Assembly: GCF_963675165.1 (NCBI RefSeq)
Contig: NC_087388.1
Coordinates: 6,047,651-6,111,650 of the forward strand
Length of the DNA stretch: 64,000 bases
Reading direction: 5' to 3'
DNA from: Halichondria panicea
Taxonomy: Eukaryota > Porifera > Demospongiae > Suberitida > Halichondriidae
The notes beneath the pieces were generated by a model, which made no database searches, had not been told where the DNA came from, and saw only the letters and a list, made by a program, of their open reading frames with translations. A program made the position numbers and the translations under genes. Positions 31,730 through 42,816 of this stretch are shown in pieces (positions within the stretch are counted from its first letter, which is position 1; each line of letters begins with the position of its first letter).

Positions 31730-32080
31730 CTAACCATTAGTAGCCAGTGAAGATGAACTCAGTCTGTACTCTGTATTTCCGGTAGTTTTAGTAAGACGTC
31801 TTTCGACCACCTTAGCGAGATCACTGTGCCCAACACTAGAGCGTGAGAGAGCCTTAAACACGTCTGTCCAGCTTCTCTCTTCACCTTTTAGCCACTCTGA
31901 TAGACCCTCAAGATAGCAGTTATCAGGATCTTCACGACATCTTATATTGATAGTTTCAATAGTAGTATTATTAACTTGCAGAGCTAACAACATCTGCTTC
32001 CATTTGGCTCTAGCTTGATATGTTGCTTCATAGACTGCACTAAGATCATCTAAACTTATTGAGAGTTTGGAGTCGGCCAT
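31730..32080 (-). CDS. Unit C death domain protein
   Basis: MADSKLSISLDDLSAVYEAT and a complete death domain (KWKQMLLALQVNN, CYLEGLSEWLKG, WTDVFKALSRSSVGHSDLAK) ending LATNG and TAG; the GTTAGT at the stop also forms a splice donor in phase 1. 116 residues. Either a DD-only protein or the first exon of the downstream receptor. Confidence 0.65.
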   Translation of the reverse strand: MADSKLSISLDDLSAVYEATYQARAKWKQMLLALQVNNTTIETINIRCREDPDNCYLEGLSEWLKGEERSWTDVFKALSRSSVGHSDLAKVVERRLTKTTGNTEYRLSSSSLATNG

Positions 32081-32727
32081 AACAGCTAATGTTTGAGTTA
32101 CAAAAGGTTTACTGTTTCTCACATAGTTTTTTTGGAATGATTGTGGTTGGCTCACTGTACACAAAGCATGTACACAAAAGGGTATCAGGTACAACACAAG
32201 CCACACCAATTAAGGCACAACCAGTATACATACAGTGGCCCAGATGGTCATCTGCCACTGCTATGGCCACCACCAATTGTACACTATGGCAACCCCTTAT
32301 TTCCTGGCGGTACCAGTCAGGTGTTGACATCAATCAAGTTAACGCTGTATACTTTACTTTGTCTTACTTGCCATGCAGGGAATGTTCTGAAGCCTGCTAA
32401 GGTAGTCATACTTTTAAATAAATAAATCTAGTTAATGTACTACTGCTACATAATATGTATCCAATCACTTATTGCATAAGATAGCGTGGGAGTCAGCACA
32501 CGCGGGGGGTGGGGTTATTTATTTTATGTACCGGTATTATGTATTATAGTCTATAGATAAGCAAAACAGTTCGTGAAACCACTTATAGGAGTATTAATCA
32601 TGAGGATATTGGATATATAACTTGAAGTTGTTGCTAAGTCACTGACTCACATTGTTAAAAGCAAATCGCTAAAAGTTATACGTACAACTATAGTATAATT
32701 ATGAGCTATATCCAATTATAACAATAA
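32081..32727. other. Intergenic, no gene seen
   Basis: Resembles the 29560-30260 spacer in part (cacaagccacacca..., ccagatggtcatctgccact, the gatagcgtgggagtcagc repeat). Confidence 0.5.
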
Positions 32728-34140
32728 TTAAACATGCATGTACATTATTGCGGGTACCAAAACAAAGAAATTAGCAGTGCACTGTTTGCCGTTGTTAGGG
32801 GGAGTACAAGTAGGAGCAAGAGGAGATAGTCTCGGAGATACCAGAGCAACAACACACAGTTCATCGTTTTCCTGGTACACATCGAAGAGCGAATTTATAG
32901 TACACGTGTTAATGTAGTGATGGATAACGGTGCACCTGCTCAAGGATTTCTCCGCAATCGCAAGGATATTATATTGGTGAGAAATTCCAGAGATGCGTAG
33001 ATTGATGGTAGTAGGTACAATAGTAGTATACAGATCACCACACCAGTGTATAAATAGGAGTTTTTATCTTTGTAGACAGCTCGTCTCGATTGAAGCAAAA
33101 GTCAAAGATAAAACCAGTTTGTATACCAGTTTTCTGATTCAGAAACTCGGTATATATTTCCAGGTAATCATATATCATATCACTATAGTAACTGGGCAAT
33201 CACATGAGCTGGACACAATAGCTTGAGATGGGGTAATAGAATATGTTAGACTGGACCCATCCAAATAATAGCCTTCGTCAACGTGTTGTATATAGGTCTA
33301 GTCACATCCAAAGATCGACTTATTCACTAATGTATGGTCAACATATAATTTTTGACAATCGTTGACCGTGAAGTCAATGAAAGCCCCTCGAGGAAGCCAG
33401 CTCCCTCCGAATATAGATAAAATTAAGGAATCAAAGGTATGTTTGATAAATGAGTCAACGAAGATTGCTGACACTTTAGGCAGTTGATATATGCTGTTTA
33501 AATTGATGGGTAGGTCTGATGCAGGATTAATTAGAGTTGTGCCACCTGCTACGGTGACGTCTATTGTATAATATAGCTGTACGAAATGTGCTCTCTGAAT
33601 TAATTGTTCATGGGTATTCAGAAAAAGTAGTGGGCGGAGTTGATGTTGGCAATATAATTATATATGATGGGTGGAGGTGAAGTTGATGTATCAGTATGAG
33701 ATAGCTCTAGTTTGAGAACAGGCAGTAAGACTGCTAAGACCACCACTGTTAGTACCACAATGATGACCAATAAGATTATTACTAGCCTCGATTCCAGGCC
33801 GCTGAGAAAGGCAAGGGGCTGGAGTCGAGGCTAGATTATTACCATCACCAGCCACGACCATTTGCAACGCCTTGAATGCTGATGAAGAAAGTGAATTTCG
33901 CATTCACACGAAAATGTATAGCTCAGTCAATTGGCTGTCCTACATGCACAGCCACATGCATGAGAGTAACTTACTATTGTCACCAGATATTGATTGTCAA
34001 TGCTGGTGTGCATGCATGTCAGCTTGTTTTCATGATCTGCGATAATAATAGAGTTAACTTATGTTTTTTGTATTACTTGTAGTGATATCAAGCTGACTTC
34101 TCTGATCCACCTCACTGATGTTGGTCATTTCCATTATGCC
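32728..34140 (-). pseudogene. Unit D two-TM receptor, decayed
   Basis: Recognisable linker exons (34134-34080 region and 34035-33975) and a membrane/ectodomain exon (33880-32728) with several indels: extra bases at 33026-33028, 33174-33180 and 33290, a missing segment near 33066, and a hairpin MITE inside TM1 at 33783. No long frame remains except the last 70 residues. Confidence 0.8.
33783..33833. mobile_element. 51-bp hairpin MITE with 9-bp target duplication
   Basis: TAGCCTCGATTCCAGGCCGC ... GGGGCTGGAGTCGAGGCTA. It is flanked by GATTATTAC on both sides (33774-33782 and 33834-33842). The uninterrupted site is seen in units A, B and F (aataagattattatcgtcaa). It is among the smallest complete members of its family that the window could show, only two ends. 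Confidence 0.9.
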
Positions 34141-34198
34141 GCTATCAGATCCTGAGATATAATTGCATGCAGGTGTATATAATACATACATCCATGGA

Positions 34199-34510
34199 CT
34201 AACCATTAGTTGCCAGTGAAGATGAACTCAGTCTGTACTCTGTATTTCCGGTAGCTTTAGTAAGACGTCTTTCGACCACCTTAGTGAGATTACTGTGCCC
34301 AACGCTAGAGCGTGAGAGAGCCTCAAACACGTCTGTCCAGCTTCTCTCACAACCTCTTAACCACTCTGATAGACCCTCAAGATAGCAGTTATCAGGATCT
34401 TCACGACATCTTATATTGATAGTTTCAAATAGTAGCATTGTTAACTTGCAGAGCTAAGAACATCTGCTTCCATTTGGCTCTAGCTTGAAATGTTACTTCA
34501 TAGGATTATT
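34199..34510 (-). pseudogene. Unit D death domain, truncated
   Basis: Keeps ETINIRCREDPDNCYLEGLS through LATNG, but one extra base at 34426-34432 (tttcaaatagtagc) shifts the frame, and the N-terminal helix is cut off at about 34505. Confidence 0.75.
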
Positions 34511-34676
34511 GGTGATTATTTATATCTATAGCTACAAACTGATCCTTTGCATGTGAATGCATGTGTTGCAATTGACCCAGTATAAACAGAGCCCTAATTA
34601 AAGACACAACACAACCATCATGCAAATCATTTTGCCCCCAGCGGTGGGAGTTAGCTTCGATTACAGGCCACCGGCG

Positions 34677-34725
34677 TAGCCTCGAATCCAGGCTGATTAT
34701 TTTTAATCGGCCTGGATTCGAGGCT
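34677..34725. mobile_element. Hairpin of the TAGCCTCGA family
   Basis: TAGCCTCGAATCCAGGCTGA ... TCGGCCTGGATTCGAGGCTA, 49 bp, almost a perfect hairpin. A further partial end (ttagcttcgattacaggcca) lies at 34650. No clear 9-bp duplication. Confidence 0.7.
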
Positions 34726-34768
34726 AGCGCGACAACTCCATTATTTCACACGCCCACTTTCTAAGGTC

Positions 34769-36178
34769 TCTGGCCCCTAGCCTCCTTCACAGCAGCCTCT
34801 CCTTTTTCTGTTCTTTGTCACACGGTCAATAAGATAAAATACGGTAAGAATTGGAGGAACAAAGAAAGAAAGAACGAACCGTCTAAGAAAAAGGAGAGCC
34901 TGTCTCGCTAAGTCGCGTGACGGTGGCACAGTGGTGGCACAGTGAAAATGAGCGTGGGGTTTCAGTAGATGGGCGGAGCCTGACAGATAACAAAGCCACA
35001 GGATGCCTACGCATTGTAGACTTCATATGCAAGTCTGGAGATAATTATTATCATAGACGATGGCTTTAATACCTAGCATAGTGAAGTCTGAAGACTAAAG
35101 GTCTATCTTTGAGCCTATCCTCAAGCCTCAAATTGAGGCTTGAGTTATTATTGAGCAGTCTAGTCTAGAAACAGTGTAAAATGACATGACAATGTTGCAA
35201 GGTTATGATCTCATGAGTACTGACAGAGTGACTAAACTATACTAATTTGTGTGCATGAGACAGTTTTCACAGGGGCACGAGCACCAATGTCGAATTTTCC
35301 CTTAGTTTAATACATGTAATAGATTGAAGATCGATAGGGTCCTGTCAATTCCATAGTCGTGTAATCCTATTGTAGTAGTATTAGAGGTTCTGCTCCTTTT
35401 GGAAACTTTCTGGCAGTAGAACCAGCTCTATAGTGGATACGGAAATAATACCTGCAGATAAGCACTCAGGTCTACATTGTCTGCTGTAATTTGAAACACT
35501 CGACTGGGTCGAACGTGAGGTCTTGAGAGTGGGAGCACATTGAGTTTGATAATGTAGTCTGTAGTTCTGCTGTAGTTCTACTGTAATTATCCGAGGATAA
35601 AATTGGTTGCCCTTGCCCTTCTAGTTTGGATAGTGTGATTGTTCCAGGGCAATCTTCTTCTTCTTCTTATTATGACTTGGACTAAAACATTCCTTCTGAT
35701 GACATGAAGGGATCTGTCAATTTTGGCATGTCAGAAGTATTGCTGTGAGTTGTCCAGGATCTGGGATAGGTTCCTTCTTTGCCCAGGTCCTTTTGACAAG
35801 TGCTATTATCAGATACAGTAGTACTCTAGCCTTTCATGCTTCATCTTGTAGAGCTAACTTCTACATACTGTGTTCTGTAGCTTCACACACTCTTTGCCTC
35901 TAGTTCCTGGTAAATACGCTCTAAGTACTGTGTCACAGTGTGTGGGAGGACAGATATTGCGGTTTACTCTTGCCCACGCTCAATTAAATTTGGCTACGTC
36001 AGTAGCAGATCACAAGACTTAGCGGGGCAGGCCTTCCTTTTTCTTAGTGGCTTCCTTTTTTCTTTCTTTGCTCCCTCCAATTATTCCCGTACGGTGTTAA
36101 TTAATAAATTATTGTGACAAACAACAGAAACAAAATTATAACTGAAAAAGGAAGGCCTGCGAAGGAGGCTATCTGGCC
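34769..36178. mobile_element. About 1.4-kb element with long inverted ends
   Basis: The left 160 bp (tggcccctagcctccttcac, ctcctttttctgttctttgt, aaagaaagaaagaacg) match the reverse complement of 36010-36178 (ggccagatagcctccttcgc, gccttcctttttcagtt). The 35000-36000 interior contains no recognisable gene. It is a non-autonomous DNA element or foldback element just upstream of the CARD-C gene. Confidence 0.65.
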
Positions 36179-36200
36179 CCCCCCTTCTCTACTGCAGCAC

Positions 36201-36220
36201 AAGCCCCACCTCCAAAAGTT
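36201..36220 (+). promoter_or_regulatory. G-rich element in inverted orientation before CARD-C
   Basis: CAAGCCCCACCTCCAAAAGT, about 40-60 bp before the ATG at 36260. It is the reverse complement of the GGGGGTGGGGCT core before CARD-A genes. The same element precedes the other CARD-C gene at 42751-42773. Confidence 0.45.
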
Positions 36221-36259
36221 AAATGTTTGTTTGTCTAAGTTGATCTAATACCACAATTT

Positions 36260-39200
36260 ATGGCCGAATTGAACAAAGGTTATGAAGCTCTTGTGAGCTG
36301 TCATGAAATGCTGGTCTCTGAAATTGCTCAAGACCCAAAGCAGATGGCTGTCTCATTATTCCAGCATCGCTTTATATTAGAAGATACGAAAGCTAAAATC
36401 AATGAGCTAGACCGAACCAGAAAAGATAAAGCGATATTGCTAGTGGACGACATTGAAAACAAAGTTAAGTCTCATCCAGAGTTCTACGAAACATTTCTAC
36501 TGATTCTCGGTGAAAACGAATTACTATATTGCGACCTTGTAGAGTCACTCCTACAGCAGTATGAAAAGTATGGAAGGATTGAACCTGAGTCAAAGCATGG
36601 TAATGTGTAAACTAAGGCTCTGCTTAATATTATAACCCGCAGCAACTCGGGTATAGTAGTTGTATATTCTGAATCTGTTCACCTGAATGCGATAGCGCTG
36701 CGTTTGTACCATGGATATAGCCTCAACACAAAAGGTAGTTTTTAATTTGGCAGATTTTGCTTTTTTGTCAAAAAAGTGAGCAAATGCTAAGAAGTTAAGA
36801 AGCTAAGAAGCTTGAATCTGCACGGTTGGCCTAAATGTACATACGGCTTTGACTCGAGGCTAGCTATGGACTTACACTAAATCCCAAATTAACACGAGGG
36901 TTGTACTTTAGTGGTTTAGTTATTGATATCAGTATGTGCAAAGCTATTAATTTTGAATCTATATAACAATCATAACCAGCTCCAATATTTATAATCATGT
37001 AGGCAGGGCCCGAGGGAATTATGTCATCCAGTGCAATATATGGCATGTTGCACGAGGGCGCCTGCAAGCAATAACTATACTGCATGACTGTATCTATTTC
37101 TACGTACAGATCCTCTAGCCTCAGGCCAGCGCAAAAGGTCATTGCCATCAGATGTAGAAGTTGAAACTCTGTCAAAGCGTCCAAAGAATGATGTCACTGT
37201 ACAAGGTATGCATGATCTATAATAATATTATATATATAGATCTCCCATTATTAATACATGTAAGTATAGATACTTACATGTAATAACATTTAGTGCTGAT
37301 CACATGATCTCCAGCCAATCAGCTTATCTGAAAGTAGTCAGGTGACCATGGATTAAATAACTTAATCCACACTTAAGTGTGCTTTAAGTTGGTTTGTTTA
37401 TGCACACTTTTTATCAAACAATCATAATACAAGCAGATTGAATCTGATTGTCATTATAATTATAATAATAATACAAGCAGATTAAATAAGTACACAAGCA
37501 AAGCTGAAAGTATGAATGTTATTGTTTCGACTTGTTTCATGTGTAGTAAGTGTACCGAATTGCTGACTTGACCATAGCACCGCTTTTTCGTCTGGAGAAA
37601 TAGGCTCAGCTTGCTTCGGAGATGTACATACCTGTACCTAAGCCAGATCCATATAATTGGTTCATCAAAGATGCTTCGAATATCATAGCTTTCCAAAAGA
37701 GCAAACCAGATACTCATTGCCATATAGTTTGCGCACAAAGTTTCCCATCCAGTAAGCCAGATCAGCTGGAGGCATATCCAGTAGTGGGATCGGGACTGTT
37801 GGTCAGCAGGAGAAATAAGTCGAGAACATGCCCAGTCAGTCCAGATAGCTTTAGATCGTATCCTTCTTCTTTGCACCAGTTACTGGATCTACAAACCTAC
37901 TAAAACTTGCTATTACGTCTAGCTAGCTAGCTAGCCACCAGCAACTGATTTAAAATGTAGCTAGATCTAGCTGCCATGAGGCTAGAGCTCACGTGACAGC
38001 ACTAAATCCTTTAGAACACACCTAGCCAAGTCACGTGTTTTAATGCTGGTGCACTCGGATGGCCTCTCGGTTACGTAATGCACTCGGCTGCGCCTCGAGC
38101 ACCACGTTAACCTCAAGGCCATCCTCGGCATGCAGATTAAAACACTTAATCTTGGCTAGGTGTGTTCTAAATAATACATAGATACTTACATGTATTGTGT
38201 ACACAGTGTTTACTTCCTCTGCCCCACAATGACAACAGAACTCTTACAACTGCCCAATTCTATTTACCATACATTTTTTAGTGTGTAACTTGTTGCCCAA
38301 TGACGTCAAACTCTTCTGATTGGTCAAGTTTTTCCCTATAAATTGTAATGAAGTGTTTTGAGTGAATCTTAGTGAATTCATTAGTTTGCTGAATTTTAGG
38401 TTTTTCTTCCCACAACTAGGTAGTGACCAATTAATGAGTATTGGGTGGGAGGGTGGACCATAAGTCCCAAAAGCAGATTTCTTCCACTGCATTTACACAC
38501 AGTCAAGAGTAGATAAGAGTAAGAGTGTTGAACTCCTGTAGTAATCGTGGAACCGCATTTGCCTTAAATTGCGTCATTACTGTTGTCACTATTCAATTAA
38601 TGAGGCCGCAATCAACATGTGCAATAAGTGTTGCCAGGAGTACATGTGCTCCTGGTGTCTAACATAACAAATTAGACTATCAAGTGATGACGCAATTTAA
38701 GGCAAATGCTGTTACTAGCAGTTCAACACTCTTACTCTTATCTACTCTTGACACAGCAGTGCAAATGCCATATTATATTGCACTGCATGGTATGGTTGCT
38801 ATGGTAGTGATGCAACATGCCATATACAGAGCACTGTATACTATTGCTTTGATCTGCCCACTCACTGGGCAACATATTATGCAATTACAGTTGATACATT
38901 TGAAGAACGATTGCTAAAAACCTTTCGAAGTGGAGAATTTGAACAAGCTATTGAGATTCTATCCCAGGCTGAAAGTCAATCCATTGATCTGAGAGACGTG
39001 TCTGATGCAGACGGCAAAACTCTCCTTCATCTTGCATGTCGCAAAAACTGGGTAGACTGGTATCACATTGTATATAGGCTTGTCGAAAAGTACCATTGTG
39101 ATGTTGCAGCAGTGGATGAAGATGGGAACACACTCCTTCATGAGGCATATCAATGCGGCAATCTTCCATGCATAGATTACCTGCTTACCTTACCAACTTG

Positions 39201-39495
39201 TAATCCTGATGCAATTAACAAGCACGAGCAAACAGTACTGAGAATGGCCCTGGAGGTAAATGATGAACTAACTGTAAGAAAACTTCTAGAAACTGGGCGA
39301 GTCGATCTTGGACAAAGTAGGTCATACGTTCAAAAGTTGCTTGCAAAGAATCCCCAATCACAACCACAAAGTCACGATGGCTCAGCTCCTCTTCAGGGAA
39401 GCATTCAAGTTGGATCATCATCCCTTACTCGCTCTATCCTCCAATTAGCGGAAATATTTATTGATGAAGTGGTAAACTACAATCCTTCTAGCTAA
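36260..39495 (+). CDS. Soluble CARD-C + ankyrin protein
   Basis: Three exons: 36260-36599 (CARD-C, MAELNKGYEALVSCHEMLVS...), 37110-37205 (linker DPLASGQRKRSLPSDVEV) and 38891-39495 (ankyrin region). The phases agree and the total is 1,041 nt, 346 residues. The ankyrin part has DADGKTLLHLACRKNW, DEDGNTLLHEAYQ and NKHEQTVLRMAL. The C-terminus diverges from the paralogous exons at 53017, 54535 and 55750 after RVDLGQ and ends FIDEVVNYNPSS. No membrane segment follows, and an AATAAA lies at 39624. It is therefore a cytosolic protein that could compete with or bridge the receptor forms. The 1.7-kb second intron holds two MITEs and an open frame at 37622-37903 that I cannot fit in phase. Confidence 0.75.
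38011..38170. mobile_element. MITE with 20-bp TIR TTAGAACACACCTAGCCAAG
   Basis: Perfect 20-bp inverted termini at 38011-38030 and 38151-38170, with a GC-richer core. It lies in an intron of the CARD-C/ankyrin gene. Confidence 0.85.
38503..38751. mobile_element. MITE with long TIR and 5-bp target duplication
   Basis: Begins TCAAGAGTAGATAAGAGTAA and ends with its reverse complement; the arms extend about 65-75 bp with mismatches. CACAG flanks both sides (38498-38502 and 38752-38756). It lies in the intron just before the ankyrin exon. Confidence 0.88.
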
Positions 39496-39623
39496 TGTTT
39501 GTTCTAGGAACTGCATGCAGCTGAGCTTTGATATTGGAGAACTGGGTCTAGATTATGTTTTCTGTTTCTGTATATATACGAGAGTGTGCAATGTTGAGTA
39601 TTATACACGTTACAAGTTACAAG

Positions 39624-39629
39624 AATAAA
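39624..39629 (+). terminator. Polyadenylation signal AATAAA
   Basis: 129 bp after the stop of the CARD-C/ankyrin gene, in aagaataaagtg. Confidence 0.5.
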
Positions 39630-39848
39630 GTGTCTACGAAGTATGACTGTATCGTTAACGGTGAAATTTGCGGATTTCCACAAGAAATTATATCATTTGT
39701 GTTTCCATAGTTATTATCATATCAAGATCAAAAATAATATATGTATATACTTCCACGATGGTCTCCATAATTATATATAGGAAAAACATAGAGCTAATAG
39801 CTGTGTCTGAGTTGGCAGCAGTGTAATTACTATATCTATGTACCAGTA

Positions 39849-40199
39849 TTATGTCTGTCTGTTACAGCTTCTAACTCCTTGTACTTGATCCACAGCTTCG
39901 TACTTATCTGTAAGCACTGATAAGAGGAGGTCATCATGTCGCTCATTCCTTTCCCGAAGTATTGCAATGAATTTATCATAAATTCCTGGAAAACTTTTGA
40001 CTTTTGCCTGCAATTCTAGCACTAAAATCCTGGCTTTTGCCGTGTTTGTTTTGTCAAGCTGGATTTCCTGATTCGTTTCTTCTGATATCAAATGGTTTTG
40101 GAACAAAACTCCAGCGTATCCTCCCGGATCTGAAGCGAAGTCAGCAGCTAGCTGCTCGTTGCAACTCACCAATACATCATAACCAACATTTGTTGTCAT
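39849..40199 (-). pseudogene. Orphan CARD-B exon
   Basis: An intact CARD-B reading frame (MTTNVGYDVLVSCNEQLAAD ... LLLSVLTDKYEAVDQ), but a small rearranged duplication (gatccacagcttc occurs twice around 39885) replaces the conserved TNSAG|GTATG end. No downstream exon in the next kilobases fits it. It could still encode a CARD-only protein of 116 residues. Confidence 0.6.
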
Positions 40200-41290
40200 A
40201 TTGCACCTCTCATAGACCTGCCATGCAAGTGAAGCAATTCATTATAATAATTATGTTGTCTCAATAGATTAATGACGTACCTTATGCAGTTTTGTCTGAA
40301 TGTAGAAGTTTTAAGCGGTTTTGCAGCTAGTCTAATGCTATATACATGCACAAATTCTTAAGTGTATCCCCCATGCAAAAAGAGCTCATAATTATAGTAT
40401 TCATCAGGGAGTTATAAGGTTACGTGTCATGCAGCTCATGAGATTGAGTGGCTGGATTGAGTGTGAGAGCTTACTCACTGCCATGTCACACATGCACTGC
40501 ACATACACGAAAGGCTCCTGGAACACACAAATAATAAAGACATTTCTCAGCCTATCAGCAGTATCACTACACAATATTCTTAGCTGACAACGTCCAATCA
40601 GATTGTTCGATTCTTGAAACTTCTGTACATACACTATAGATCCACATATCTGACGTCAGTTGAAGTATAGGGTTAATGTTCACTCCGAGCCTGATGCTTG
40701 TCAAAGCCAAGTCTGTATATAGAGAAACACAGTGTGTGCATGACAATACTTTACAGTTGGTACAAGCAATTACACTACACAAAGAAATGCTCCAACACAA
40801 ACATTTGTAGACTCCTCCATGCCGGCATAGATCATGCACTCATCATGAAATATGATTTAAGATTACCGTGGGCACACTAACATTTAACAGGGGAGGAAAT
40901 GTGATATCCTTACCATATGGAACTAACATTAAGATAAAGACTGTGATTCCGTACATACTGTGTTGTGTAGTCCATAATTATAATTATTCGATTTTAAAAA
41001 CCTGACAAGTATATTAATGTCTAAACCATGCATTAGTCCTACAAGGCCTACAGCATTTTTAGCAGGAAGTTATTATACATACATAAATTATAGTATACAT
41101 GTGTATACACACACACATGCATATCTGCATGTGCATTAGCTGAATTACCAGATCACTGATGGCATGCAGATATACAGTTTTGAAAGTTCTTTCTCTTTTG
41201 ATGCTTTTGCTTCTCACTGTTCTCAGATTACATGGAGCCGGGAGTGGCTCATAAAGTAACACGATACTGGAGTGCATAGTTTCGAAGCCT
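40200..41290. repeat. Repeated CARD-B/CARD-A intergenic block, copy 4
   Basis: Contains the ordered segments seen at 12660-13620 and 50550-51560 (aaaaagagctcat, gagattgagtg...gagagcttac, caacgtccaatcagattgtt, a gttattatac segment, and ttctttctcttttgatgctt). The CARD-A exon expected to the right has been lost. No gene seen from 41291 to 42180. Confidence 0.5.
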
Positions 41291-42179
41291 AATATTAACG
41301 TACTTTAAGTATTATGCCTGTTAATTGAGCAGCATGCAGCCTGGAGCTAGTGCATGAATACACTCTTCATACCACTCTCCTGAAACCACATGCCTTAGAG
41401 TGCATGCATGTGTATACCTAGAGCACTAAAGTGCAAACCCTCGGCTGGTGACATGACATGATTATAAAGAAACCAGAAGAGTGATATAATACAGCAATGT
41501 AGTGATGAATATCATGTATGGCTTAACTGTCTAGCACAGCAATTCAGGAGCTAAACTAGACTGGAGGCATGCTAAAACATTTGAGAACAGGGTTTTAGTG
41601 GCACATATATAGATATTTGCACTGTGGACTAGGGTCACAGCAAAGAAGCCTGGATTCTCATGCAGAGAAGTATGGCTCCTGGAATAGGATCCCAGAGTCA
41701 GCTCAACCAGACACAATTCTAGCTTTCTATTGTATCGACCCTGTTCCACATAAAAATAATGAGTTCATAAGCTACTGTGTAACAAGCCAGAACAAAACTG
41801 TACATGTAGATTAGTCTCATGGAGGGGCTGATCCATGAAACTACATGTAGATAGGCAGAGGAGCAATAATTACGTCGTATGTTTTTGCTGAGAGTAATCA
41901 GAGGCTAATTACTTGAGCTGCACCGCACCTGTTGTACCTCCTCTGGGTAAATATAGGCTTGGTTCCTGTCCTCCTTCAGGGAGGGCAGCGATGCCCGTCT
42001 AGGTTTAGCCATAGATACGGTTTAGCTCGCCTTTTCTGCAAAACAAAGACTTATTTGCAAAATCTGCCAAATTTTAAGCCTTAGATTTAATACTACAAGT
42101 TTCCCTACATACAAATTGTGATGCCTAAGAGTCACCAGGTAAGCCAAACTGAGCAGTGACAGACACAGACACACAGCGG

Positions 42180-42560
42180 CGTGAGAGAGCCTTAAACACG
42201 TCTGTCCAGCTTCTCTCTTCACCTTTAGCCACTCTGATAGACCCTCAAGATAGCATGCAGTTATCAGGATCTTCACGACATCTTCATGATGTTGATAGTT
42301 TCTAGTACAGTGGAACCTCCGTTAACCACCTCCGAATAAAGGCCAGCTGCTATATAACAGCCAGGCACCCAGGTCCCAAATGAACAGTTTGTGTACAAAA
42401 CAACCCCTCAACAAAGGCCAAAACATTGTTCCCCAAAGGTGTCCGTTATAGAGAGGTTCTACTGTATTATTAACTTGCAGAGCTAACAACATCTGCTTCC
42501 ATTTGGCTCTAACTTGAAATGTTGCTTCATAGACTGCACTAAGATCATTTAATTAATTTT
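42180..42560 (-). pseudogene. Death domain exon relic with MITE insertion
   Basis: Bases 42180-42300 and 42466-42550 match the death domain exon (agagccttaaacacgtctgt, gccactctgatagaccctca, and ttaacttgcagagctaacaa). The C-terminal part is lost, several indels shift the frame, and a 158-bp MITE splits it. Confidence 0.85.
42308..42465. mobile_element. Tc1/mariner-type MITE CAGTGGAACCTC
   Basis: Starts CAGTGGAACCTCCGTTAACC and ends AGAGAGGTTCTACTG, with TA on both sides (42306-42307 and 42466-42467). CAGTGGAACCTC ends are typical of pogo/Tigger-like MITEs. Confidence 0.88.
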
Positions 42561-42750
42561 GCTAATTTTTGAATATTGTCTAGAGCTACATGGTTCACTG
42601 ATTCTCTGTATGCGTTGACCCAGTGTACACAGAGCCCTAATCAACACAAACATCGTGCATATAATAATGTTTTGCCCCTATTTAAATATTTGTTTGCTTC
42701 GATTTAAGGCCGCCAAAAGACCGTATTTTCATTGCACCTGCCGTTTTTGC

Positions 42751-42773
42751 AACACGAGCCCCACCCCCAAAGT
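42751..42773 (+). promoter_or_regulatory. G-rich element in inverted orientation before CARD-C
   Basis: AACACGAGCCCCACCCCCAA, about 45-65 bp before the ATG at 42817; it matches 36201-36220. Confidence 0.45.
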
Positions 42774-42816
42774 TATTGTTTGCTAGTCAGAGGTGCAGCT
42801 ATGTTGATTTAATACC

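Noticed and set aside
37460..37903. Frames on both strands in the intron of the CARD-C/ankyrin gene
   Set aside because: The plus frame cannot be joined in phase with neighbouring exons, while exon 37110-37205 joins directly to 38891 with a full-length frame.
38948..39169. Minus-strand frames opposite the ankyrin exons (also 53085, 54603, 55795)
   Set aside because: Antisense shadows of the ankyrin repeats with no initiation or splice context.
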